From: Voacanga thouarsii
Taxonomy: Eukaryota; Streptophyta; Magnoliopsida; Gentianales; Apocynaceae
Assembly: GCA_026120185.1 (NCBI GenBank)
Contig: JANUWF010002285.1
Coordinates: 1,736,001 to 1,800,000 of the forward strand
Direction: 5' to 3'
Length of the DNA: 64,000 nt
A program made the position numbers and the translations under genes. This document shows positions 11,194 through 22,683 of the stretch, one piece after another. The notes under the pieces are model-generated. The model searched no databases. It was not told the origin of the DNA and saw nothing but the letters and a program-made list of their open reading frames with translations. Numbering within the stretch: the first letter of the stretch is position 1; every line of letters starts with the position of its first letter.

Positions 11194-12567
11194 GTGACTA
11201 TGATAACCAATGTCCCAAACTTAGAAATGGCCAATACTAACCCCTCATCTCTATCCCAAACTGAGGTACTAATGACCTCTAGCCCCAATCCGCCTTTATC
11301 AACTACCCTCCTCGATCAGGTACCCCAACTTCTAGCCCGAGAACCAAACCAAGCATCATGCTCGATGCCCCCAGATGTTGGGAGCACGCCCTTCCCTGTT
11401 GTTCCTATGGCCCTTGAGTATACTATCCCATATGAGGGTGTGACTAACAACTCTCACCAGGAGACACAGACTAATCCCAAACTTGTGGAAACCAATAAAC
11501 TTGTTCGTTCTTAGGCAAATATTGTGAAAGGGAACCATGAACTGTGTAATGGAATACTATTAAACCACACCCCCAGCTCGAGTGATTTCATAGACATTGA
11601 TGTGCTGGACTTTGAGGATGCTGAGGTGAAGTTGAGCTATTACCTTATTGGGATGTTTGCGGGAAGATTCCTAGGTATGAAAGCAGTGCTGAAACTCACT
11701 AAACAGTGGAGTTTAAACTAAGGTGCACACGCATGCCTCCGGGTGGATTATCTTTTGGTTCAATACGGATGCAGATAGGTAGCTGGTTCTCCATAGGGGG
11801 GCCTTATGTAGTGTTTGGTAGGTCGTTAATGCTCAAGATAATGACAGCTGAATTCGATTTCTCTTTGGATAAGGTAAGCCTAATGTCCATATGGGTTATG
11901 TTTCCAGCACTGCCTATGGGTTGCTGGACCAAGACAGCACTGAGTAAAATTGTTTCTGCTATTAACATCCCTATTATGTCTGATATACTCACTACTAGGC
12001 TTGATCTTTTGTCCTATGCTAGAGTCCTAATAGAAGTTGATGTTTCTAAACCACTTGTGAAGATGGTTCCACTCCGATTACCATCTGGAAAAATCAAACA
12101 GCAGGCTGTGCGATTTGAGTTTGAACCTGCATTCTGTAACCACTGCTGCAAATTTGGGCATTATATAGAGGCTTGCATGGGGGATAAAATGAAAAAGAGA
12201 AAGCAGTTAATGAATTCAAAAAGTGATACAACTAACAGACAGCAAATAGATCGGCCATTTAAAAGGATAAGACCTTTGTCTGCACTTGCTGGACAAGACC
12301 ATGTAATGCGGTCATCTTCACCAAGGGGGATAAGCTCTAAACGCATTGATAAAGGGAAAGCTCCCATCCAGTGCCTTGGACAAGAACGAAGCAGAGAACA
12401 TACTGTCGGGGGCTTCTTCCAGTACACAGATGCCGGCCCAGGTTATTGCCATGGATATTCATGCACAAGCTGAGGTTGTTGTGATGACCCTATGGACAAG
12501 CTGGGGCATGCTGGAGTTGATGTGCTTGCTGCCCCGAAAGTGTCTATTGGGTAAGGTGATCAGATGA
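11194..12567 (+). pseudogene. LINE ORF1 (RNA-binding protein)
   Basis: Frame 1 from ATG 11194 reads to 11721 with one stop (TAG at 11512) and ends VLKLTKQWSL. The frame then shifts near 11715-11800 and the second part (to 12473) reads YVVFGRSLMLKI, FDFSLDKVSLMSIWV, LPSGKIKQQAVRFEFEPAFC and the knuckle C-N-H-C-C-K-F-G-H-Y-I-E-A-C, that is C-x2-C-x4-H-x4-C. This is the DUF4283-like plus zinc-knuckle layout of plant L1 ORF1. A further shift near 12420 returns to frame 1. Known role: binding the element RNA. Confidence 0.7.
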
Positions 12568-12841
12568 GGAAGAGAATGGGGCATTCCAGGGTTAGACAAT
12601 TGAGACGTGTCCAATCCCGTTCAAATTCACAGAGGCATGTTCAATTTCGAAAGAAAACTTTGGCATCCTCTACTAGGAATGGCCAAAGGTTTGAGAAAAT
12701 CCTTAACGTGGTGGTGAATATTGGAAAGGCAACAGTATAGGCCACAAAGTTCATTCAGTTCGTATGGAAAAAATATGCTGATCGTAGTTTTGACTTGATT
12801 GGTGCCCAATGGGCACTAGTTAGTCCCCAAAAAGAGTCGTA

Positions 12842-13690
12842 TGCTGGAATATTCGAGGGTTTAACATGACCTTCAAACATCACGGGGTTCTGGAGTTTAT
12901 CTCTAAACATCGTGTTGATGTCATTAGATTACTAGAAACAAAATTGCCTATGGATGGACTTAAGAATATCATGCGTAACAAGTTCACTAATTGGTCGGTG
13001 ATAAATAACTTGGTTAAGACAGAGGGGGGAAGAGTGGTCATCTTATGGAATACTGCTAGGGTGGATGTCCAATTATTCCAGTGTTCACCTCGAGCTATTA
13101 CTATTCGCATCACCTGTAAGGTTACTCATGTTTCTTATTATTTTAGTTTTATCTATGCTTACAACTCTGTTGTGGCACATAGGGCATTATGGGAAGCTAT
13201 TGAGTATTTATCTACTGCACTATCTGAACTGTGGATCCTTATGCGAGATTTCAATGCTTACTTACATATTGATGACAAGATAAATGGCCTCCCACCCTCG
13301 ACATACGAAATTAAGGACTTTGCATCAATCTGCACTAATACGGGCCTGGAAGACCTACCTTATGTTGGGCAGCGGTTCACTTGGACAAATTCTAGGGTTT
13401 GGTCTAAACTGGATAAGGTTATAGGTAATGATGCATGGTTCCAGTGCAATGCCCGGGTGTTTATAGAATTCATCCCCATTGGTTTCCAAGTCGATTCTCG
13501 TCATCCGTTCAAGTTCCTTAACTTCTGCGTTGACCGTGACTCATTTCAGGATTTGGTTAAGGGTATGTGGGTTCGTCCCTATATGGAACACCACCAGTTT
13601 ACTCTCTGTCGTCGATTGAAAGATCTTAAGACGGACTTGCGGAGATTAAACATATGTGAATTCTCACAACTCTTTGGATATGTGGAATAG
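12842..13690 (+). pseudogene. LINE ORF2 endonuclease domain
   Basis: The frame opens with WNIRGFNMTF, the usual start of the L1 apurinic-type endonuclease, and stays open for about 280 codons to a TAG at 13688. LLETKL carries the catalytic Glu. The expected G-D-F-N motif reads R-D-F-N, W-x-x-L-D-R reads WSKLDK and the S-D-H motif near the end reads S-R-H, so the last catalytic Asp appears lost. The domain nicks target DNA in active elements. Here at least that residue and the downstream stops make it inactive. Confidence 0.75.
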
Positions 13691-15720
13691 GCAAACAAGG
13701 TTGTACTTAGTGTCCAACAGCAATCACTTGAAAATCCTCTGGACCAAGACCTTATCACTAAGTTCAAAGAGTGCAAACTATCTGCTTGGTTTCTTGCAGA
13801 TACAGAATTGAAGTTCTACCGACGGCTTGCAAAAGGGAAGTATGTGGCTCAAGAAGATAAGAATACACGCTACTTCTTTAATATCGTCAAGTGAAACAAA
13901 AAAAGGAACTTCATTGCTTCGATTCTCAAAGAGGATAAGTCTATGACTGACAGTCCAAAGGCTCTTGTTGATGAATTTGTTGAATACTACCGTAATCTAC
14001 TGGGAACGAGGGTTGACTGCAAGAGAATCAATGTAGACTATGTTCGTGCTGGCCAAATGGTCCCCCATGACCTGAAGGATGACTTGGTTAGACCGGTCTT
14101 CAATCTAGATATTAAAATGGCTCTGTGGGACATAGGTGATTGCAAGGCATCGGGTCCGGATGGGTACTCTGTGTTATTTTTCAAGAAGGCTTAGGGTATG
14201 GTTCTCGAAGCCTATGTGATACGGTAAAGGAATTCTTCTTGTTTGGCAGAATCGTTAAGCAAATTAACCATTTTGTTATTACTCTTGTTCCTAAGTCTGC
14301 ACATGCGGAGAAAGTGGAGGACTATAGGCTAATTTCTTATTATAACATTGTGTACAAGATCATTTCAAAAATTTTGGCAGACAGACTCAAAATTATTTTA
14401 CCTCATCATGTGGACACCTTGTAGTTGGCATTCATACAAGACAGACTCATGGCTGACAATATCGTACTAGTCCAGGAGCTTATGTGTACGTATGGTAGGA
14501 CATAGGTTTCTCCTCATTATACGGTCAAGGTGGATTTTAGGAAGGCATATGACATAGTAAACTGGGCTTTCTTACTGGAATTACTTACTGAACTGGGTTT
14601 CCCACACCTTTTCGTGGATCGAATTCGGTAGTGTATGACCACTACCTCTTTCTCTGTTGCTATTAATGGGATAGTGCACGGCTTCTTTAGAGGTGAAAAA
14701 GGTCTTCAACAGGGGGATCCTATCTCTCCACTCCTATTTGTCATTTGCTTGGAATATTTCTCTCGAGTCGTTAAAGTGCACACACTTAAGACTTTATTCC
14801 ACTACCATCCCAAGTGTGAGGGTTTAAGGATTACTCACCTTTCTTTTGCGGATGATCTTATGCTGTTTGCTAGGGGTGATCGTCCCTCCGTTCGCATCCT
14901 CCTTGACTACTTGGATGAATTCAATAGGTGCTCTGGTCTTCAAATTAACAAGGATAAGTCTAATATCTATATGGCTAGTATTCGTAGCATTGATCAGGAG
15001 GGTCTTCTGGCTGATACCGGTATGCCTATGGGCCAATTTCATTTTCATTACCTTGGCCGTCCTATCATGCATGGTAAAATCCGGCTATCTTTCTACAGAC
15101 CTTTGCTTGATAGAATTGGATCCTATATTGGGCGTTGGTATGCGCATTCATTTTCTTATGTTGGGTGCCTCCTACTGATCCAGACTGTCCTTTAGGGGGT
15201 TGAATGTTTCTAGGTGTCCATCCTCCCTACTTCGTCTGCAGTGATTTGTCAGTTGGATAGGATGGCTCGTGATTTCTTATGGGACTCAAAAAAGTTGTTG
15301 GTTACCTAGAAGGATATTTGCCTACCAAATATTGTGGGTGGACTTGGTTTGCGTCATCTACAGAATTGGAATGCAGCGTTATTGACTAGAATCATTTGGG
15401 ACATACAATCTGAGAAATAATCCTTGTGGGTCCAATGGTTAGATCATTACTACATGAAAGGCAAATGTATTTGGTAGATTGAACACCATAGGGACCATTC
15501 TCCACTGTTTCATAAAGTGCTAGCAATTAGGGACTTGATACTGGAATGGGAAAATGGTTTTCTTTCTGCTTCCGATCTTCTCCATACTTGGGCTACGTCT
15601 AACACTTCCTTCACCTCATTGGCTTATGACTACCTTAGTCTGCTTTCCGCAAAGGTTTTCTGGGCAAAAACTATATGGAAGTAGGGACTTACCTCCAAGC
15701 ACTCATTTATGGTCTAGCTG
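13691..15720 (+). pseudogene. LINE ORF2 reverse transcriptase domain
   Basis: Continues ORF2 through many breaks. Readable motifs in order: EDKNTRYFFN, DCKASGPDGYSVLFF, a shift near 14190, NHFVITLVPKSAHAEKVEDY, KILADRLK, VDFRKAYDIVNW, EKGLQQGDPISPLLF, THLSFADDLMLFA (the catalytic F-A-D-D), LQINKDKSNIY and YLGRPIMHGKI. Stops occur at about 13893, 14424, 14504, 14632, 15193 and several later points. The core motifs are well kept while the frame is not, so decay followed an active period. Confidence 0.8.
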
Positions 15721-15735
15721 TGTGCTAGGGGATAT

Positions 15736-16149
15736 TTGAAAACCAAGGATGCCCTTGTGTTTCACTTGGATGATTTATCTTGTCCTCTGTGTAAAACACA
15801 TATGGAGATGACTAACCATCTATTTTTCAAGTGCTCAGTTTCTGCAGCTATTTGGAGGGAAATTAAAGTGTGGCTGGGCTTACCTCAAGTAATGACTATG
15901 GCTGGCTCTTGTCTTAGGTGGTACAAGCGTGCAAATCGTGGCTCTTCCTGGATGGCAAAGGCTAAGGCTACTGCTATGACTGCCACGTTCTATTACATAT
16001 GGACTGCACGTAACAAAGCGCTATTTGAGGGGATGGTTTGCCAACCGTTGGATATTGCTAAAAAGATCAAAACACATGTGTACACTGTTATATTTACTTT
16101 GTACCATAATATTCTGACTAGTTTGGAGAATGGTATTCATCACTGTTAG
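15736..16149 (+). pseudogene. LINE ORF2 C-terminal zinc-binding segment
   Basis: An open stretch of 137 codons ending at a natural-looking stop (16147-16149). It has LSCPLCKTHMEMTNHLFFKC followed by SVSAAIW, the C-x2-C...H-x4-C pattern found at the end of plant L1 ORF2 (zf-RVT). YYIWTARNKALFEG comes later, another common closing motif. The 3' tail of the LINE begins directly after. Confidence 0.8.
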
Positions 16150-16244
16150 TTAATAGTCCTTTTGACTATGAACTAGTAAACATCCATGCAAATATATTTT
16201 TTGATCAATATTAATCCTTTTACATTGGAATAAAAAAAATTAAA

Positions 16245-16630
16245 ATTCCTGTTGATTGTCATATAATTACAACCTTTCCTCTTAAAATAAAATATTTAAA
16301 TAAACAATGTGATGACACTAATAAAGATTTAAATAAAGTTATTTAACAAAATAATTATACAAACCAAATTCTAATCACTCTGGCTCATAAAGTAGAACAA
16401 GTGGATCACAAATAAAATAAATAAAGATTTATTTATCACTGCTACTATGTAGATGAGTACCCTAAGATTTGAGTATAACTTGGAGGTCTGGTGAAGCATG
16501 ACTTGTGCAATTTGATGTACAATGGGTAAGGTCTTATCGTAAGGGCAATAATCTTGTACTAGTGTATAAATCTAGTTAGTTAAGACAAACTTATAAAATA
16601 GAGTTTCTATGCTTCATTTAATGAAGATAT
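16245..16630 (+). pseudogene. Pararetrovirus-like fragment after the LINE
   Basis: One plus-strand frame reads IPVDCHIITTFPLKIKYLNK and, after a stop, NQILITLAHKVEQVDH with the style of the viral pieces at 4950-6781. The rest to 16630 is poorly readable. It ends where the 3' LTR of copia C2 begins with TGTTGG. Assignment rests on context and residue style, not on a named domain. Confidence 0.3.
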
Positions 16631-18136
16631 TGTTGGATTTCGATCATGTAATATCATATACGTGCAGTGGAAATTAAAACTAAATCCATGAGGTAGGAAT
16701 CATTCATATATAATTAAATGGGTCAAGAGAGAGAAGAAAATCTGATTATCTTACTCAAGCAACTTTTAAAAATTTCTTTGTGTGAATCCTTTTTGAAAGT
16801 TGATCAAATCAAGCAATAAATTCCAAGAATAGGAATTCTTTAACAGTAATTCACATAAGGAATTGTACTCGAGTTAGGCACCAAAAACCTATGCTAGTAG
16901 GCAATATACGGTGGCTTTGGGGATTAATTTATGAAGGAGAAGAAAAAGGACTCTCGGAATAATTTCCGAGAGCAAGAAGAAAACGTTATGGGGTTTTTCA
17001 CTATAATGTTATCAAATAACATCTTGAGTACTTAATCCTCTATGGTGTGTGACTTATTAAGTTTCCCAATCTATTGGTAGCAAAATATAAATTGATCTAA
17101 ACATCTTTAAGATTAATAATCATTAAAAATTTATAACTAACTTATTAATTAGGATTAATGTATTCATTATGTAATTAATAAATCTATATTCAGCTGATCA
17201 TGAGTGGTATCTAGCAACACATCATGACCAACCAAAACTCCAGAAAGTCAAGTGGCTAGACATGAACCTTTTAATAGAAAACAACAGTGTAATAAACTCA
17301 TTTCACCATACAACATCTTATTCGTTTTAGAGTATATAATTAGTGCTAACTTCCTCAGGAATATTAATTAATTATGGCCCGAATATTTTCGTACTTGTTC
17401 TTGAAATCCACTACTCATCATATGTATTAATTGGAACTATTTTCAATACACAATCACCAAGGCTAAGGACTTCTCGAGTAATGATTCCTACAAGTAGCTG
17501 TGAGATATTCGTCCTTGCTATTAGGAGTGGTGAATCCTTTCTTAATCCTCTCAACTACTTTTGTTTGCTTCATGTTGTACCCAATACCAATCCCATAGAT
17601 GGTCTTTTTAGGACTCTAGAGATTGGAATCAAAGTCCAACACTTAGCAAATAAAGTACCTTGGAGATCACAAGTCAAGGATACTTGCATATTTTCTATAA
17701 TAAGATTTTGTCACTGGCACTAAATAGTTATCCATGTGATTATCTCATAACTAGGTCATCTAATATACTTGTTCTGGTAACAAGCATCCGTGTATTAACT
17801 TTGGGAATCACAATATTCTTGGATGTGAGAAACACCGCCTGATCAAATAAAGAAGTATAATACGTGCTAGACTTAACACATTAATGATGTCATATCTTAT
17901 TAATACTATAACTAGGGATAATTTAAGTACAAATACTATTCAGTGTAGTAGGAACCTCACATCATGATCTCTATTCTGATTTCCTTAAAACAGCGCTGTA
18001 CTTGAGACTTTATCTAACAGTTATTTTACACGGAAGTATAAATAAAACAAACTGAAAGATAAAGAATTTCATATTTTATTTAATAATGCATAATATACAT
18101 TGTGCATATGATTGCCTCTAGGGCATAATACTAAAA
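16631..18136 (-). repeat. Copia C2 3' LTR
   Basis: About 1.5 kb. The plus-strand start is TGTTGGATTT. Its right end adjoins the tract ACTCCCACTTGCAC. Its reverse complement matches the plus-strand LTR of C2' over long blocks, for example AATAACTGTTAGATAAAGTC, GAGATCATGATGTGAG and GGATAACTAT with GTGCCAGTGA. The words TTTCCACTGCACG near its minus-strand 3' end are typical of copia LTR ends. The left flank is GATAT; the partner duplication is not in the window because the 5' end of C2 is missing. Confidence 0.8.
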
Positions 18137-18137
18137 A

Positions 18138-18152
18138 ACTCCCACTTGCACT
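18138..18152 (-). other. Copia C2 polypurine tract
   Basis: The minus strand reads AGTGCAAGTGGGAG, the same tract found in C1 (24243-24257) and C3 (45686-45700). It lies between the stop of the RNase H frame and the 3' LTR. Confidence 0.8.
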
Positions 18153-18521
18153 AGAGCCAATCATTCATATATCTAATACAGAATGACTTAACAAGTCTGT
18201 CATGTTTCTTTTGGGATAGTGCTTTTGTAAGCGGGTTAGCTATGTTCACATACTTGAGAACTCTCTATATCTTTACATCTTATCTATCTATGATTTCCCT
18301 AATCAAATGAAAATGTCTGAGCACATGCTTGGATCGCTGCTCAGACCTTAGCTCTTTTGCTTGTCCAATGGCTCTATTGTTGTCACAATATAGAGAATAT
18401 GGTTCAGCAATGCTGGGAACCACTCCAAGTTCCGTTGTGAACTTCATGATCTAAACAGCTTCCTTAGATGCTTTAGAAGTGGCTATGTACTCAACTTTAG
18501 TCATTGAGTTGGCAATAGTAT
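18151..18521 (-). pseudogene. Copia C2 RNase H end
   Basis: C-terminal part of copia RNase H, joined to the rest at 31948 by the AGTAT duplication of element A. Words: MTKVEYIATSKASKEAV, YSLYCDNNRAIGQAKE, ANPLTKALSQKKHDRLV, and RYMNDWL directly before the stop. The C-D-N motif holds a catalytic Asp. The Glu of T-x-x-E-Y is replaced in context by V-E-Y and still present. A stop follows KEAV. The piece is broken from its domain start by the insertion. Confidence 0.8.
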
Positions 18522-20118
18522 TGATGCATAAATTTTGGTCGTATAAAAATCATCAAATTTAAATCCATCCCTTAGTCTAGTTTTAATTAAAACATTAATC
18601 CCAAAATATAGCAATTATCACAATCAATTATTATCTTGGCATCACGAAAGATTTAATAATGACCCACTTCATTGCAATCCATGGAATCACTATCTCCGAG
18701 TTGAATTAGCAAACTTATTCTGTCTCGACTAACTTATCTAAAGGATGAATTAAAATCAATCCTCATATAAACCCCTATATTCTAGGTGATTTAAAACATG
18801 AAATTAGTCAATAAATCCATATTCTAGTAATCATTAACTAATATTTGATTACCAATGTCCTCGACAATTAACCTCTTTTTCAAGCAAGTTAAGAGATAAC
18901 AAATATGAAATTAATTAGATTGAAACCATTATAAATCTCTTTTTCAAGCAAGTTAACAATAAGAACTAATTACTCAATTTCATAATTAAACGAGTAACCA
19001 AATAAAAAGGAAAATAACTAATTCGTCAAAGAACTAAATTAACTCAAAAGCATAAATCCAAGAGTAATATCTAAGCACCATTAAAGAATTAAACTGACCA
19101 TTGTCCAAGAAAATGAATACAAAGGAAAGGGATAAATACTCATAGACAAGACTCTCAACTTCCAATGAAAACTCCTCCAAGAATCAATGCTCCTTGAGTA
19201 ATTTCTCGAGAGAAAATATTGGTGATACACTTAACAATATGCCTAGTCTCTACATTGTGCACCCCATTTTTCTTATGTAAATAGCATTTATTTATAGGCT
19301 TACAAATTTCCTAAAAGAATCTTAAGTAAAGCAGAAGTAATTTCCTAAAAATTCAAAACTAAATAGGAATAGTAATTTTCCTAATAAAATTCTAAATACA
19401 AACAAATGTGGTCCACCGACTTCATTTGTGAAAGAATTGGACACTAATTTTGTCTTTATGTACTGAGCACATTCTTTTCTTGAATTTGGATTCACACGAA
19501 AGCCACTGAAATTGTTGAAGCTGCCCAAGTCGTTGAAATCTCCTTTTCTTCTGGCAACGGCTCATCCGAGCCACTAACTGAGCCGCAAACCAAGCCACCC
19601 GTAGTTTCAATTCAGTTGTTTCCTTTTTTTCTCAGCCACGGCTTAGCTTTACAAACATCTGGGCATGATCAATGTTTGTCCTTTTCATCTCTTCTTTGTT
19701 TCCTTGCTGGCTTTGTTTCTTTGTTCAATGTCCAGGACCCACCGATTTCTCTTTTGCTTTTGTCCTTTGGTTGAGCCGCCCCAGCCATGGCATCCACCAT
19801 TGATCCATTGTCTCGTTTTACTTTCTTTTAACCAATTTCCATTTTGTTCCTCTATTTCATTTAATTTCTTTCTCTGCTTTCCTTTATTCTTCCAGTATAG
19901 GACCGGTGCTAGGTCCATCTTCTTAGCCTGGTGCTGGGTCTGTACTAAAAAATTAAACAATTAGCTCCAAATTTCACTTATTTTTGTATAAAATTACAGA
20001 AAAGTATTTTTATAAGTGAAATATCAAATAGGAAAGAATATGACTAGTTGTTGTATTAAAAATGTGTCAAATTAGTCTCAAATAACTAGAAAAATAACGA
20101 TGATTTTAGCCCCTATCA
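18522..20118 (-). repeat. Element A 3' LTR
   Basis: 1597 bases, starting TGATGCATAAATTT and ending GCCCCTATCA in plus orientation. It is shorter than the 5' LTR by about 230 bases, mainly because a block of ~211 bases is missing at 18610 (present at 30208-30418). It holds GC-rich words such as GGCTCATCCGAGCC near 19558 and CCGGTGCTAGGTCC at 19904. A conserved TATA box is at 19284-19297 on the minus strand. Confidence 0.85.
19284..19297 (-). promoter_or_regulatory. LTR TATA box (element A 3' LTR)
   Basis: Minus strand reads CTATAAATAAATGC. The same box stands at 31096-31109, at 55482-55493 in S2 and as CTATAAATAT at 58291-58300 in T. Conservation at the same LTR position in four copies supports it as the U3 promoter of the family. 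Confidence 0.6.
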
Positions 20119-20133
20119 TGTACCCCCACACTT
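20119..20133 (-). other. Element A polypurine tract
   Basis: Minus strand reads AAGTGTGGGGGTACA directly before the LTR, preceded by CTTGAGGACAAGTAAAG. This is the well-known end of the interior of Tat/Athila-type gypsy elements. Confidence 0.8.
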
Positions 20134-20758
20134 GAATCTTTACTTGTCCTCAAGTAAATATTTTAAACAAAGCACTCAAAACAATTTATTTCTTTTCAAG
20201 TTCATCCATAGCAAAGCCATTATTTTTTCCACCCTTATATAAAAATTTGTCATTCATTCACCCTTTAAAAAAAACTTTTGTAAACTCATGCATTAAATCG
20301 AATATATCAAGACCCTCAAAATTAAGTTAAACAAGTTTATACTTTAGTCTAAGAAAATTTTTCCATCTTTCAAGCCAAGACATAGACAACACAAATCATA
20401 CAAGTCAAGTTGTTTAACCACTTCAAAACTTATAGAATTAAATTTGCAAAACTCTAAATATCAAAATAAGGAGATGCTCATCTATTTTTTTTCATCATTT
20501 TTTTTTCAATCACTCTTGCTTTTTTCTTCTTTAGCCTCAAGTGCATGAACACTACCGTCACACACCATATTGGCACACAACGTTTTTTTTTCCTTTGCTT
20601 TTTAGGAATTAGCCTCAAGAAACTGTGATGCTTCTTGTTTTTTCTCTTCCACTAACCGTATTGGCCCTCTTAAGCAATTTCCTAATGAGATAAGCATTTT
20701 CTTTCCAAATAAAATAAGCATTTTTTCACTCTTTATTTTTCTTGCCAAAAGAAAAATG

Positions 20759-20766
20759 CACACACA

Positions 20767-20841
<75 letters not shown>
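20759..20841. repeat. CA then CT microsatellite
   Basis: About 42 bases of CA repeat with one CAGA interruption followed directly by about 40 bases of CT repeat. It lies in the element A interior. A cysteine-valine reading frame on the minus strand across it is an artefact of the repeat. Confidence 0.95.
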
Positions 20842-20844
<3 letters not shown>

Positions 20845-22009
20845 AATTCTTACTACCCTTATTCACAACCACAAATTAAACAAATTTAGAAAACTATGAA
20901 TCAAGAAGTAATCAACAACTCTTCCCATATTTCAACACATCTTCTATATCTAAATAAGAAAAGTAGAATAATATTCAAATTCTAAAGCATAACCTAGACT
21001 AACATAAATTTCTAGGACTTAAAATATTCAACTTAATACACAATTTTACTTAATAAAATCCAACCAATTTGAATGATAAAATCATATCCTAAGTGAAAAA
21101 GAAAATTATAACCTTATCATAGGCCAAAAATAAATTTAAAAAATTCAACCATATATCATTGAAAATCACAAAGATGCACGAGAAAATATTAAATCTATCC
21201 CCCGTACTTAAATTGGACATTGTTCTCAATGGCCTAAAATATCACAATAACGCATAACCAAAGGACCAATAATGTAAAGAGAGAGAAGAAAATAATACTC
21301 CCCAAGGCAGATTAGCTCTAAGATAAGAGAAGTTCATCCTTCAAGAAGTTGGAAAAATTATTGCCAGCAACATAAGCCTACAAAAAGAAAAACAAACACA
21401 CAAGTAAAATCCCAAATCGGAATCAAAAGAAAACAAGATAAAAGCTCAATAAAAATCAAAGGAAAAGAAAAATAGCAAGTTAAAGCATCTAAGTCCCCCT
21501 CAAAGTAGAGCCTCCAAACGGCGCCCAGATTGTCCAAACGAACCACCCAATGGACCACCACAACCTCCCAATGGATCACGAGGTCCTATTTGTCTCAACC
21601 AAGCACACTTTGCAACTAGTTCTCTTTTTAGTGAAGAACTTTTCCCAACTGTTGATGCTTAAGAAAAAAAGACAAGGAGAATATCCATATCAAAAGCACA
21701 ATGTCAACTAACTTTAATCAACACAACAACATATCTCAAGGAGCCAAGATTTCCAAATTTGCAAAAATTTCAGAAAAATGCATAGATAACTTGGAGAAGC
21801 AATCACAAGACTCACAATCCATTCTATGCATTTTTCAACCACCAAATAAACTCAACAAAGATATGTCCATGTCCAGTGAATTTTTCCTCAAAAATACAAA
21901 AACCCAAGAAATTCAAGAGGATAAAATCTACCTTACTATGAAGAGAGTTTTGCACCATTGTATTCCCAACATGTAAGCTTTAAAACTTTGAATTCTAGGG
22001 AGAGAATTC

Positions 22010-22400
22010 GTAGAAGAAGGAAAGTAGTGTGAAGAAGAAAGAAAGAAGAAGACGAAGGGAATGAGAGAAAAACATAGAGAAATGAAGGTGGCATTCTGGA
22101 GGAATAAGAGAAGGAAAATAAAAAAAAGAAAGAGAAATAGAAGAAACAAGACAAAAGAAGAAAGAAATAAATGACATAAACCACAAAGATTGGAATTTGT
22201 GGGGGGGGGCGGTAGGTGCTTCACGTGACAAACAAGAGAAATAAATAAGAAAATGGAAAGAAAAAAGAAAAAGGAAGAAAAGATAAAATAGGAAAAATCT
22301 GGGAAGAAAAGAAAAAGAGTAAGGAAAGAAACAAAAAAGGAAAAAAAAAAACTAAAAGAAAGAAAATTGAATTTTGATTTTTTTTTTTTGTCTTTTGTCA
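22010..22400 (-). repeat. Purine-rich tract (plus strand) in element A
   Basis: The plus strand is almost only A and G for most of ~390 bases (GAAGAAGAAAG and related words), broken by a run of nine G at 22201-22209. As RNA from the minus strand it would be pyrimidine-rich. The Phe/Ser/Leu-rich frames on the minus strand follow from this composition and are not proteins. Confidence 0.8.
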
Positions 22401-22683
22401 AGCAGTGATGGCCCGGCACCAAGGTCATTTGCTGGTCTGGGGCCGAGTCAGCTTGAAGGTTAATATGGGAAAAAAATTGAAACCGGAAGCATGTTCACTG
22501 AACAAAATGACAATAGAGCATCGCATGGAAGCTGTTTACCTTTGCGTTTTCTCGTTGGCACTGAAGAAGATGTCTGGACCACTTCTTGCTGAATGCTTGA
22601 AGCCACTGGTTCTCCTAAAGGCACCTTCGGTTGCTCTTTTACAAGCCGTATGCTTCTTCTCATTCACGCAAAGCTTTTGAGCT

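Larger units (their letters stand above)
10370..16244 (+). mobile_element. L1-type LINE, nearly full length, dead
   Basis: A non-LTR retrotransposon with the plant L1 order: 5' region (about 10370-11193), ORF1 with a zinc knuckle (11194-12567), ORF2 with endonuclease, reverse transcriptase and a C-terminal zinc-binding segment (12842-16149), then a short 3' tail and a weak A-run (about 16229-16244). No LTRs flank it. The left end is set by base composition only; I could not find a matching target duplication. It lies between two pararetrovirus-like pieces of the same strand (9935 and 16245), which suggests it landed in that relic. Confidence 0.75.
20119..22683 (-). mobile_element. Element A interior, left part, noncoding
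   Basis: About 2.6 kb with no protein domain in any frame. It holds a CA/CT microsatellite (20759-20841), a block at 21198-21238 shared with element L (1798-1840), a purine-only stretch (22010-22400) and GC-rich words near 22408-22430. The open frames across these parts are products of simple sequence. The right end at about 22683 is where copia C1 inserted. Confidence 0.7.

Noticed and set aside
15000..15180. Overlapping open frames on both strands within the LINE polymerase
   Set aside because: Shadows of the reverse transcriptase frame that carries the F-A-D-D motif.
20602..20799. Minus-strand frame starting with repeated Cys-Val
   Set aside because: Direct translation of the CA microsatellite.
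21928..22428. 166-codon Phe/Ser/Leu-rich minus-strand frame that looks like a membrane protein
   Set aside because: It is the antisense reading of a purine-only tract; three overlapping frames give the same kind of composition.
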